DNA of 64,000 nucleotides. It comes from Ixodes scapularis (taxonomy: Eukaryota > Arthropoda > Arachnida > Ixodida > Ixodidae). Positions 10,449-20,744 of the stretch are shown in pieces. The notes beneath the pieces are model-generated. The model was not told the origin of the DNA. It did not search any database and saw nothing but the letters and a program-made list of their open reading frames with translations. The stretch spans positions 1,054,001 to 1,118,000 of the forward strand of contig NW_024609944.1 in assembly GCF_016920785.2 (NCBI RefSeq), given 5' to 3'. How positions within the stretch are numbered: the first letter of the stretch is position 1; each line of letters starts with the position of its first letter. The position numbers and the translations under genes are program-made.

Positions 10449-11015
10449 CAGCTGGCCAACGTTATTAAAACACTCAGTTGGGAAACTCGCCGTCGAAACC
10501 TGGGCCGCTGGCGTCCACCGAGACCGAGCTAAATGCGACAACAGCGCCACTCTTTTTCGTTTGTCTGTACTATGGTCACCTCGAGCTTTTTGAAAGCCTG
10601 CTTTTTGCGTAAAAACAAACGGAAAAGACTCTTTTTGTATGAAATTTATTGGAGTTTAGTACCAAATGATGGGCGCGTGATGTTTTTATCATCTTTAGTT
10701 CGCAAGATTTTGCGGAACAATTAATATTGTTTTTATAAAACCATGCCTCAGCGGGCCTTTCAGGTAGCGCGTCCTGACCTAGGTGCATTTTAACTTCAGT
10801 AGTTGAGCGCGGCGCGTCCGCCGGGGAGACCAGGGTTCACCCCTGTCAAAGCCGAAAATAGAAGTCACGTGCAGTTTCTCGAGTGGCCGCTGCGGGAGAA
10901 ATGGTGGCGTTGTGTTCGTCATTAGCTCGGTGCTGGGAGACAGATTGGGGCCATATTTTTAGGGCTGTCTCTATGGGAGTTTCCCAACTGAGTGTTTTAG
11001 TAACGTTGCAGCTGG
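10449..11015. repeat. Inverted pair of a ~110-bp repeat
   Basis: CAGCTGG(C)CAACGTTA, followed by TAAAACACTCAGTTGGG and AAACTC, lies at 10449-10490 on plus and at 11015-10968 on minus. Similarity continues inward to ACCGAGCTAA and ACAGCGCCAC / ACAACGCCAC near 10555 and 10905. About 350 bases of unrelated DNA separate the arms. Probably a fold-back element or two inverted insertions of one family. Confidence 0.7.
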
Positions 11016-11664
11016 CTTTCGGTACTAGCGCCACTAAATAAGCTACGCTTCAGAGTAGAGACACTTACCCATGTCGTGGCTTAAAATCATGGTTGCCAGT
11101 TATCTTAAGCTTTATCTGAAATGCCAGGAAACACTTCTCCGCCCTCCATAAATATTTAAACAGGTTGCGACAGGGCAAAGCAATATTACATGAGCTTCCT
11201 AACACCAAATTTAAAGCTGAGGAAGTCGCACTTTTGAATCATGACGATCGGCAGTTCCGTCTGCTCTGCCCAAGCAGCGAAAAGGCGGCGCCCGCAACAA
11301 TGTCGGGGAACAGAGTGCTGATACACTATGGGCGACCCATTTAGTGGCTCTATTCGGTACGACCAGTGCGCCAAAAGAAGTTCCGATGCGGACGCTCACT
11401 CTCATCACGGAGGAGGGAAACGAAGATCCGATAAAAGCAGGGCTTGTATGTGCTTTCTCAACACAATGTCATAGTGCCATCTTCAGCGTTCGTGCGTACG
11501 ACGACTGATACGCTAGCTTTCCAAAGCCGCGCTATGACGACTCGCTCTAGACTACGCTCCCGGCGCGTTCTCGAGAGCGTCGGCCACACGCCGACTTCCT
11601 GCTGACTAGGCAAGTGTTCGGCTTCATATATCACCTGTTCGATACGGATTAACTCCGCCATGTA

Positions 11665-12060
11665 GATTTGGGGCAAACAACCGCGTTGCCACGGCGATGC
11701 CATAGCAACGCGGTTGTTTGCCCTCAATTTACACGGCGACGTTCATTAACTGAGCTTCCTGATAGCGACGAAAATTACTCGCGACTGTGGTTAAAGATGG
11801 AAAACCTGGTAGAAGAAAGAAGACGCAGGAAAATTATCGTCTCATTGATTGAGAAACAAGAGGGGACATTTCGTGAAAACGCCTCAACAGCGTTGCCGTA
11901 TCAATGTCATGACAACGTGGTTGTTTGCCCCCAAATTACAATGCGACGTTCAGTAACTGAGTTTTCTGATTGCGATAAAAATTACTAAAGACTGTGGTAA
12001 ACGATGGGAAACTTAGTAGAAAAAAAAGAACGCAGGAAAATTATTGCGCCATTTGCCAAG
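11665..12060. repeat. Hairpin plus diverged direct repeat
   Basis: A perfect 19-bp inverted repeat, GGGCAAACAACCGCGTTGC, occupies 11671-11689 and 11705-11723. The right half begins a unit of about 190-200 bases (GTTGTTTGCCC..AATTTAC..GCGACGTTCA..AACTGAG...AAAATTACT..GACTGTGGT) that recurs in diverged form from about 11918. The second copy lacks the hairpin's left arm. Looks like a small non-autonomous transposon family inserted in tandem. Confidence 0.7.
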
Positions 12061-13429
12061 AAACTGAGGAAATAAATCGTGGTCACGCCTACTTTCGTTA
12101 CACTTCGCTTCATGTATAGAAAAAACGGACGCCACTTTCTGTTGATTATAACCTCTTTGCTGACAGCAAACAGCGGACGACAAAAAATGACTGTTTTTCG
12201 TCTTTGAGGCAGTCGTAAAATCAACGTTACTCTAAAGAACAACGTAAATAAATATTTTTATTTCTATGATGAGGTTGATGACATAGATAATTTGAGAAGG
12301 ACACGATATAATATTGCAGTAAGGACTAGGGACAAAAATTCGTGCATAAAAAGTGGCACTAGCGCGTTGATTGAAGTGTTGATGCGCTTATTCATTCTTG
12401 CATTTGCTCGCGCATTGCGAATGTGATTGTGGTTCTAAAGGCAGCCCTTTGCCTTCACTTGGGCGTATGATGTGGCAAAGATTTCGATTTCATTGTGCTT
12501 CCGCTGCTCCAATATGTTTATTCGGCGGAGTAAACGAACCACGGTATTTCATAGTGCCTGCATTTCACGGACCCTTTTTATTCTGTTTTCGAAGTACTCA
12601 GGTCACTGTAATATCAAACCGGACACTACTGAAATAAAAAAAAAAGACAACAGATGCTTGAGCGAGTTAAACGATTTATTTTGTAATTCTTCGGTACACA
12701 ACATCCAAGGGTACATACTGTATTAACGAGTACCGTCCCTTCGAACGATGTGACCGCAGTCGTTTCGTCGAAACGTGTACGGTTACTTGATTGCATGACA
12801 GTTTAGCGAATGGTCCTATTTTTGTCCTAGGTTTATGGAAACGTTTTGAACATGCTAAACTACCATGGACAGTTCACTTAGACAGAACAAAGTCGACCGC
12901 TTTTGTTTCCGTTTGATTTCAGTGAGATGCTGACGTTTATTAACTTAGTAACTACTTAGCTATGCACAAAAATGATCTGGAGGACGCACGTTTCAGCGGA
13001 CCAATTAACGATTGGAATCTTCGCTGTTAAGTAGCCTCGGGGAGGTGCTACTCCTAATATTCCGAATATTTCACAAGTACGGACGCCTAAAATGTGCATG
13101 TAAGTAGACGCTCTGAACGTATCTACCTACTAATCCTGGAGTTGCAAAGCGCCAATCATGGGCTCCACAAAAAGCTTATACTGCTCAAAACTTTCTAAGA
13201 ACGTTCACTTAAAAAAAAAAAAAACTTGCCAGCCTATGATCGTTCCGAGCCGGAAAAGCGAAAAAGCGGACGATAAACAGGCCACGTGACGTCATTTACT
13301 CGACCCTATTCGACGTTACGCACCTTTGCAAAAAACGGTTGCGTTTTTTGTTTTTTTTTATCGTTTTTTTAGGCCTGCGTTTTCGAGTTAACAATTTTGC
13401 ATCGCTGAGTAATCTGAAAATTTTCCCTT
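12061..13429. other. No recognised gene
   Basis: AT-leaning sequence with short frames only (up to 85 codons). Homopolymer A and T runs lie near 13209-13225 and 13337-13370. No repeat family was identified. Confidence 0.4.
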
Positions 13430-13957
13430 GCTCTGGAGATGATGTTCCCGGAATATATCTTGGAAATCAGGTTCAACAACCGCCTGAATCTCATTGCCGT
13501 TGACGTAACAAACGGACAGACGACGCGAGGACTAAAACGCTGCACTGTGCTCTGTGCAATTAAATACAGAGCGTATAAACTTCTTCCCAGACATTGAGTC
13601 ATAGGTGGAATCAAGGACATGGACGCCACACTGACCGACGAGAAAACCGCTAAGCACTTAAGGTCTCCTGAAAACAGAGTTGCACGTTTTCGAGGACTGG
13701 GCAAAAGTTCAGCCAAGTTACGTTTACCTCGGTCATGTCCGGCATGCAGTTTCTCAATTATACGAAAACCCATTCCGATGTCGCAAGTGCTACCCCTATG
13801 GGCATCGAGGGTCCGCCTTCAAGCGCAATCCAGTGTGCAAACGCTGCAACGGCACGCACGAGGACAGAGACTCCTCCTCTGCTCAAGAGAAGTGTATTAA
13901 CTGCGGCGACGCACACTCGGCTACATTAGCAAAATGGACAATTGGGCGAGTTGGTAA
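13430..13957 (+). pseudogene. LINE-A ORF1 fragment (zinc-knuckle Gag-like)
   Basis: After a frameshift near 13690 the plus strand encodes SYVYLGHVRHAVSQLYENPFR-type sequence followed by CCHC zinc knuckles (CRKCYPYGHRGSAFKRNPVC, CKRCNGTHEDR, CINCGDAHSAT). This order is typical of the nucleic-acid-chaperone ORF1 of I-type LINEs. The frame is cut at about 13935 by the PLE1 dimer. The ORF1 tail resumes after 16628 (ERPTYAALTQIP near 16830). No intact product is possible. Confidence 0.75.
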
Positions 13958-14149
13958 GAGTTCATAATTACTTACAGCGCGACTGGGACAAGGACAGACA
14001 GAGGAGAAACACAGAAACACAGGACAAACGCTGAACTAGCAACTGATTCTATTGAAAAGAAAAGACATGTGATGCTGCTGCTGCTCATGCAGGCTTGCCC
14101 CTCCGTTGCCCTGGGGCTTCTTCTTTCACTCAATGCGAAACCGGCCAAG

Positions 14150-15240
14150 TTATCCGAGATCCAAAAAGCCGATATCACTCTTCATCAAAGTCACTGTGGG
14201 CTGGCTCACACATAAGGATCCAGTTTTTGTTATGTGGTACGTCTCCATCATTTCTCGGGGTAGTTTGTGGTTGTGTCGGAACATCACTGTAGACTTGTTG
14301 AACAGGGGTTGGCATCCGCAATCCCGGCAATGCATCGCGAGATGCGTGTGAGCGGTTCCTTTCATAGAACTGTGGTGTTCTCGTAGTCTTATGTTGAGGC
14401 AACGCCCAGTCTGTCTTATGTAAGCACGCCCGCAGGAAAACGGAACCTTGTAGACCAGGCCTTCTATGCAGGTGACAAACTGCATTCCGTGTTTGATGCT
14501 GCAGCCGCTGTAAGACTTAGGATCGTTATTTCTCGCGCGTTTGTTGACTGCGGAGCACACAGAGCTGAGCTTGTGGCGGGCGGAAAAAACAACATTCACG
14601 TTGTATCTTGAGGCGACTTTCTTGAGTCCGTGGGAAAGGCGGTGGATGTACGGTATGACTGAGTTTTTTTTTCTCTCTCTCTGCTCGAGGTCACGTTCCT
14701 CGATCGCGGGATCTGTTTTAAGGTGTTTCACGATTTTTTCGCAAGCTGAAGAAATGACCGAATCACGATATCCTGAATCCTTGAGCCGTTGAATTTGGGA
14801 CATGAAGCTGGAATTCAAATTGTGGATGCATGTGCTTGTTAGAGCAGTCCTCACACAGGAAAATGCGATGCCTTGTTTTAACGAGTTTGGAGTGGGCTGA
14901 TTGAAAGTTAAGAAGAGCTTTCGCTGTTCTGGGACTGTAACACCAGCAAACATGATCGTCCCCCACTTCGATGCGGAGATCCAGGAACTGAATGAGGTTC
15001 TGTTTTGGGGCTTCATTGGTGAAGTGAAGTCCTAGCCCTTTTTCCGTGAAGATCTTCAGCACATCGTCAAGCTTCTGCTGGAAATTAGCAGAAGCTTGAC
15101 GATCTCTAAGCAGGGATCTTGAACCCTGCTTGGAGAAAAGCACCAAAAAAGAGTTTAGGTACGTAGACGAATATTTGGTGTTCGTTGAGAGGGCTAATTT
15201 CCAGCAGAAGCTTGACGATGTGCTGAATATCTTCACGGAA
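14150..15240 (-). pseudogene. PLE1 left arm: RT C-terminus plus GIY-YIG
   Basis: The minus strand encodes ANFQQKLDDVLKIFTEKG, then QFLDLRIEVGDDHVCW, then the basic linker VASRYNVNVVFSARHKLSSV, then a GIY-YIG endonuclease region (YKVPFSCGRAYIRQTGRCLNI). GQT is changed to RQT here, which may harm the nuclease motif. A frameshift near 14880 separates the first part (14763-15236) from a 288-codon frame (14150-15016). The RT active site is absent. Dead copy, very similar to the right arm. Confidence 0.8.
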
Positions 15241-16131
15241 AAAGGGCTAGGACTTCACTTCACCTATGAAGCCCCAAAACAGAACCTCATTCACTTCCTG
15301 GATCTCCGCATCGAAGTGGGGGACGATCATGTTTGCTGGTATTACAGTCCCAGAACAGCGAAGGCTCTTCTTAACTTTCAATCAGCCCACTCCAAACTCG
15401 TCAAACAAGGCATCGCATTTTCCTGTCTTAAGACTGCTCTAACAAGCACATGCATTTACAATTTGAATTCCAGCTTCATGTCCCAGATTCAACGGCTCAA
15501 GGATTCGGGATATCCTAATTCGGCCGTTTCTTCAGCTTGTGAAAAAATCGTGAAACACCTTAAAACAGATCCCGCGATCGAGCAACGTGACCTCGAGGAG
15601 ATAGAGAAAAACAAAGCCTCAGTCATACCGTACATCCGCCGCCTTTCCCACGGACTCAAGAAAGTCGCCTCAAGATACAACGTGAATGTTGTTTTTTCCG
15701 CCCGCCACAAGCTCAGCTCTGTGTGCTCCGCAGTCAAGAAACGTGCGAGAAATAACGATCCTAAGTCTCACAGCGGCTGCAGCATCAAACACGGAATGCA
15801 GTTTGGCCCCTGCATAAAAGGCGTGGTCTACAAGATTCCGTTTTTCTGCGGGCGTGCCTACATAGGACAGACTGGGCGTTGCCTCAACATAAGACTACGA
15901 GAACACCACAGTTCTACGAAAGGAACCGCTCACACGCATCTCGCGATGCATTGCCGGGATTGCGGATGCCAACCCCTGTTCAACAGGACTACAGTGATGT
16001 TCCGACACAACCACAAACTACCCCGAGAAATGATGGAGACGTACCACATAACAAAAACCGGATCCTTGTGTGTGAGCCAGCCCTCAGTGACTTTGATGAA
16101 GAGCGAGATCGGCTTTTTGGATCCCGGATAA
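15130..16131 (+). CDS. PLE1 right arm: truncated RT/GIY-YIG protein
   Basis: This is an uninterrupted 333-codon frame. It opens just before RT motif C, seen as YVDEYLVFV with the second catalytic Asp replaced by Glu. It then carries the post-catalytic block HFLDLRIEVGDDHVCWYY, a lysine-rich linker, and a GIY-YIG domain beginning PFFCGRAYIGQTGRCLNIRL with downstream HTHLAMHC and METYHITKTGS. Penelope proteins join RT and GIY-YIG in this order and are normally about twice this length, so the N-terminal RT fingers and palm are missing. A functional RT is not possible; the nuclease domain looks whole. Confidence 0.8.
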   Translation: MEKSTKKEFRYVDEYLVFVERANFQQKLDDVLNIFTEKGLGLHFTYEAPKQNLIHFLDLRIEVGDDHVCWYYSPRTAKALLNFQSAHSKLVKQGIAFSCLKTALTSTCIYNLNSSFMSQIQRLKDSGYPNSAVSSACEKIVKHLKTDPAIEQRDLEEIEKNKASVIPYIRRLSHGLKKVASRYNVNVVFSARHKLSSVCSAVKKRARNNDPKSHSGCSIKHGMQFGPCIKGVVYKIPFFCGRAYIGQTGRCLNIRLREHHSSTKGTAHTHLAMHCRDCGCQPLFNRTTVMFRHNHKLPREMMETYHITKTGSLCVSQPSVTLMKSEIGFLDPG

Positions 16132-16239
16132 CTTGGCCGGTTTCGCATTGAGTGAAAGAAGAAGCGCAAGGGCCACGAAGGGGCATGCCTGCACGAGCAG
16201 CAGCAGCATCACATTTCTTTTCAATAGAATCAGTTGCTA

Positions 16240-16540
16240 AAAAAAAAAATTGGGTTGTGTGTGTGTTTATACAGCCTAGAACTTGGTCTGCCTCACAGGG
16301 GCGACGAGTCTCCCAGCTGTAGATGAGCAATTTAGCCAGTGCGGTACAGCCGCTAGCCTGGGGTCTTTAACGTGCGTCACGCAGTAGTGATACACGACCG
16401 CACGCCGGTACGATGCTCATCCAGATCGAAACAGGCAGGGGTGGGGCTCGAACCCAGGATCCCTGGGTTCTGCAGCGCGAGCTTTCGCTCCACGTGCTCC
16501 GAGCTGGTGTGCGCTAGACCACTCGGCCACCGATCCCCCT
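16240..16540 (-). mobile_element. tRNA-Ser-derived SINE with 12-bp target duplication
   Basis: Exact copies of AATCAGTTGCTA flank the element (16228-16239 and 16541-16552), and the uninterrupted site is preserved in the left PLE1 arm. On the minus strand the head is tRNA-like: box A TGGCCGAGTGG (near 16533-16523) and box B GGTTCGAGCCC (near 16456-16446), spaced widely as in a long-variable-arm Ser tRNA. The body is unrelated. The 3' end on the minus strand is a CA-rich run, then AACCCAA and a poly-T run, rather than poly-A. Confidence 0.9.
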
Positions 16541-16628
16541 AATCAGTTGCTAGTTCAGCGCTTGTCCTGTGTTTCTGTGTTTCTCCTCTGTCTGTCCTTG
16601 TCCCAGTCGCGCTGTAAGTAATTATGAA

Positions 16629-19600
16629 CACGGCTGCATTATCATCTTTTTAAAAATGGCAGCAGGAAAAAAAAGACAAGAATTACTCTAGACAACACGC
16701 AGTCAATTTCCGCCCTGCCACAACTAAAGTTTATGAATCCGAATGGCACAACCACCCAGGAAAAGTGAAGAGCCTTTCTCAACTGTGCTGGACATTTTGG
16801 ACGGGATGACTGAGAATCAAATGCCAGAGAGGCCTACATATGCTGCACTAACTCAGATTCCATGAAAGAGCAAAACAAACACACGTCCGAATAAGCAAAG
16901 GCCCATTTCACCTGGCGTATTTCAACTCCAAGGTCCGACAATGTCAGGGAACACACCCACCAAACAAGGAAAGCGAAGAACACCAAATTGCAAGACCCTG
17001 TCCGTTTGAACACACAGTTTCAAGCAAGGGGGAACTCCCAAGCTTCAACCAGCAGCAAACATAATCTGCAAGCTTTTGGGGTCTATTGACGCAGAATGGG
17101 CCCGTAGCATCGTTATACCTCTTCAAACGGCACTTCTCTTTATTAGATCATTGTTAACGGGGAACTGTAATCCCCAGACAACCTCCACGCCACATTCCTC
17201 TTCAGCGCTTACGGTGTGGAACTGGAATTGCCGTAGCCTCCGAAAAACACGCGGCAACCTCATACAGTATCTTCATTCGCACGCTCCCAAACCCGATGTC
17301 ATCTACCTACAGCACCTTGAACCCGTCTTAATCTTCTTGGATACGTGACACATGTGGCGCATAACGATCCCAATCAGGACCATATTGTGGCAACTATAGT
17401 CAAACGCGTTCCTACTGCGGTCGACTTTACTTCAGACAAGGTCAAAATTGGCATACGCTCTGCGATAAGGTTAACGGCAGCTCGGAACTGCACGAACGTG
17501 GTCCCTACTGAGTCATCTAATACAACCAGGCTAAGCCAGATTGGACAGGGCAAAATGCATTTACAAACACCTCCACGTTACTAACCTAACAGACTCCCAA
17601 TGCCTCACACAGTTAAGACAGTGTTACCTTCCCCCTCCTGACACTCTACGGCACGCGGACCCTTTACACCGGTCCCCCCCACCAATATTTCTTGTCTAAA
17701 CGCGCACATCACGGATATTGAGATTCGCGCTGCACTCACCGACACTCGCCGCAAAACATCCCCTGTTCCTGACAATATTAGCTACTCTCTTTTTTACCAA
17801 CTCTATGATTCAGACACCGCTCAGCTTACTACATACTTAAATGAGGTTTGGGAGTGGGGCATTCTCCCCAAGGAATAGAAGGAAGCCACAGTCGTTCTGA
17901 TTACGAAGCCTGGCAAGCCGCTCTCCTTGTAGAACCTGCGCCCGATTTCCCTTACCGCATGACTGGGCAAACTGCTTGAGACAGTTCTCCAGCTTCGCCT
18001 ACACATTCGTAGTGCTTTTTTCACTCAGGATGTACTGCTCTGCCTCAAACACAATGTTCCAGATGCACCGAGCGCTGCACAATACCGCGCTGTCATTGCG
18101 GCAGACTTTAAGGGGGACTTTGCAACCTGTCTCACGACCCGGTCCTTGAACACACTAGGCATCCACTGTCTGCGGAGCAGACGTGTTCAATTAAATCCGC
18201 AATTTCCTCTTCGACAGATCTGCCAGCCTCGTCCTTGGTCACCTTCGCTCTCTCTCTGCACCGGTAGCAAACCGTGGCACTCCGTAGGGCTCTGTACTCC
18301 CTCCCCTTCTGTTTAATCTTGCTATGCGAGGTCTCGCTCTTCTTCTCGATAAGAACTCGGATGACCGCCATGCACTTTATGCGGATGGCATTACTGTCTA
18401 GGTAACAACAGGCTCCCTCAGACACATCGAAACTCACTTACAAGAAGCTGCTGCTACCGCCGAGAAATATGCACGGAGTGAAGGCCTCACATGTTCACCA
18501 TTAAGTCGGAGCTACTGGTAGTGACAAAACACGCTCGTGGAAAAACTGCTCTTCCACTTACCATCACACTAGATAACGAACCCGTCCCTTTTAAATCGAC
18601 TATACGGGTGCTTGGCTTCACGTTACAATCCAACGCTTTGGCAACACAAACCCTCTACCCACTCATCACTCCGTGCAACCAAATCATGCACATGCTAAGC
18701 CGCGTTTCTAACCGTCGAAATGGCCTTAAAGAGGCAGATACGTTACGCCTTGTCCAGGCCTTGATTTATACACGCTTATTCTACCACCTACCGTACCACA
18801 ACCTACCCCAGACCGAACACAAACGTATGTATACTCTACTACGGAAGGCGCAGAAACTGGCGCTCGGTCTTCCCGTTCGCTCAGCCACCGTTCGCCCAAA
18901 ACGGCTTGGGGTGACCAACATCCAGGAGGAATTCATAGTAGCGCATAAGGCTGCCCAGTTGATGCGCTTGCGCTCGACGTCTTAGGAGCGTTGTCTCCTT
19001 GCCATCCTTGGTTTCCCACCCTGTCCTGCTTTCCTCACCGCTGCGGGTCTCACCACCGCTGCGTGCGACAAACTTATTATGCCTCCTACTCTCCGCCATA
19101 TGCATCGTTACTGTGCTTTTGTAAACTTACGTGACAAATGAAAACAATGTTCAATGTTCAATATTCAACCCGTCACTCAGCCCGTCGCGACCATCACTCG
19201 TGCTATCTCCGACGCGCGTATCCTTGGGGCTGCGATACTGTTCGCGCCCTCTTTACGGACAACAGTCGACAGAATGCACGCGGGGGGATCACAGTTGTCG
19301 TGAATTGTGATTTCAGGCTGGTCCGCGTTGCCACGAAACGTGGTCAAACTGACGTGTCCCTCCTGGAGGAGCGTGCGGTCGCCAGAGCAATCATTTCCTC
19401 CTCCACTTTCTCCTCTTCCATCCCCACTCACATACTGATTGAGTCCCAGACGGCCTGTCGCTACTTTCCTTACAATGCCCTACATCCCTCCATTGCGTTC
19501 CGACTCGACTCTTTCCTATCCTCCACTTCCCACACTTTTCGGTTGGTCTGGGTGCTTGGGCACGCAGCCGTCTCCAGTAGTGAGTGCGCTCATGCGCTCG

Positions 19601-19960
19601 CCCGAGAACTCTCACACCGGGCACCTGGCGAGACTCTGCCGCCGTCCGACCCGCCCCTTTCTCATACTCAAGTAACCTAGCTCAGCCACGCCTCGCTTGG
19701 CAACATTATCCTCCTCCTCAGCCTTCCCTTAGTCGCAAACAGGGCGTCCTATGGCGTCATCTCCAAACCAACAATTTCCCGACGCCCCCCTTTTACACTT
19801 ACCGTGTACTCCTCCCGCGGTCCGCCTGAGTGCCCGCACCGGGGTGATCGTCTCAACCTTTTCCATATGGTGTGGCAATACCCGGCTATTACCTATGTCT
19901 CGCATCTTCCCAACCCGTCTGCCACTTCCTGGGAGGAGCGGCTGACCGATGACACGGTCA
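16629..19960 (+). pseudogene. LINE-A ORF1 tail and ORF2 (decayed I-type LINE)
   Basis: In order on the plus strand: ORF1 tail (near 16830); start of the endonuclease (VWNWNCRSLRK near 17216, HAPKPDVIYLQ near 17280); a damaged RT region with a weak thumb (STIRVLGFTLQSN near 18597, RLVQALIYTRLFYHL near 18747); RNase H (DARILGAAI near 19210, ESQTACRYF near 19442, WVLGHAAVSSSE near 19549); and a C-terminal zinc-finger tail near 19830-19950. Many stops and shifts, and most of the endonuclease and RT palm is lost. RNase H after RT places it in the I group of LINEs, related to LINE-B at 46.7-52.2 kb. Confidence 0.8.
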
Positions 19961-20045
19961 CCGGCCAGCAATGGCCGGTGACCGTGTCATTGCTGCCTAC
20001 CGTGTCAATAGCCACCTAGCTACCGTGTCAATAGCCACCTATCGG
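19949..20045. repeat. Perfect 19-bp hairpin with GCAA loop, then 22-bp direct repeat
   Basis: ATGACACGGTCACCGGCCA (19949-19967) pairs perfectly with 19972-19990 around a GCAA tetraloop. Immediately after, TACCGTGTCAATAGCCACCT occurs twice, about 22 bases apart (from about 19998 and 20020). Both lie just past the coding end of LINE-A. Confidence 0.85.
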
Positions 20046-20179
20046 AGGAGGGTAGCGTGAGTAATTACGCCGGAGTAATCAACCTGCTTCTGAAACGCGA
20101 GCTCTGACATCATTGCAACACAGCCATGGTGAGATGGGTATAATTTTTTGATAGGACTCTATAGACCTTTCCAAAAAAT

Positions 20180-20290
20180 ACTTCCGACCAGTTCTATTTT
20201 CAGTGTTCGTGCGTATGGCGCGTGATTTTCTTGCTTTCCGAAGCGATGAACATGCACGTGCTGGGCTGAGAAGATCGCACGCTGGGCTGA
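20180..20290 (+). repeat. Short dispersed repeat (copy 2)
   Basis: TTTTCAGTGTTCGTGCGTATGG, with later AAGCGATGAACATGCACGTGC and GAAGATCGCAC. Same order as the copies at 8795-8930 (opposite strand) and 34190-34270. Confidence 0.6.
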
Positions 20291-20374
20291 GTTTTCAGTA
20301 TTAAAAGGTGTTATATGCAGAATTTTTTTTCCACTTGGCGACTCCAATGAAAACATGTATATAAGCCACGCGTG

Positions 20375-20740
20375 GCCAGGCTGACCCGACCTAAGAGCCG
20401 CAAACAGAACCACGAAACTTCCAAGAGCCGCGGGGGGAGGGGGGGGGGGGCACAATTTTTGTACTGACCAATAAACGAAACTCGAACTACTTCCGATCTA
20501 TCCGAGTCAAAATCAGTCCATCTGTACGTTAGGTCGCAGTAGCACGAGACTACCAAACCGCAACATGTCTTTCGATTTAAAACGTTCTCCATTTCTCTGT
20601 TCGGGAAGCGCTTGTGTAGGCGAAAGGAAGGCGGGGGAGTAGCGAGGGGGGGGGGGGGGGGGTACTGGAGGGAGCCGCGAGCCGCACTTTAACACGCGAA
20701 GAGCCGCGTGCGGCTCGCGAGCCGCAGCTTGGTCACCCCT
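20375..20740 (-). mobile_element. hAT-like terminal region with G tracts (partial)
   Basis: The minus strand begins CAGGGGTGACCAAGCTGCGG at 20740, then CTCGCGAGCCGCACGCGGCTC, a form seen at the ends of hAT-family non-autonomous elements. GAGCCGC motifs recur at about 20393, 20425 and 20670. G runs of 12-17 bases lie at about 20437-20450 and 20647-20662. No matching left end or target duplication was found. Confidence 0.5.
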
Positions 20741-20744
20741 GATA

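Larger units (their letters stand above)
13935..16628. mobile_element. Head-to-head dimer of Penelope element PLE1
   Basis: Two 5'-truncated copies face away from a junction near 15092-15116: a minus-strand arm on the left and a plus-strand arm on the right. Both arms end with the same sequence (TTCATAATTACTTACAGCG at 13961 and its complement ending at 16628). The right arm is longer only because it holds a 301-bp SINE plus its duplication. The dimer sits inside the ORF1 of LINE-A. Inverted and tandem dimers are a known habit of Penelope-like elements. Confidence 0.85.

Noticed and set aside
10800..10860. tRNA-like sequence (AGACCAGGGTTCACCCC)
   Set aside because: The box B match lacks the conserved GA after GGTTC, and no box A or acceptor stem can be found.
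13369..13773. 134-codon minus-strand frame
   Set aside because: Antisense shadow of the LINE-A ORF1 fragment, which has clear zinc knuckles on the plus strand.
16440..16540. A functional tRNA-Ser gene on the minus strand
   Set aside because: Boxes A and B are present, but the structure is interrupted and attached to a repeated body with a target duplication; it is a SINE head.
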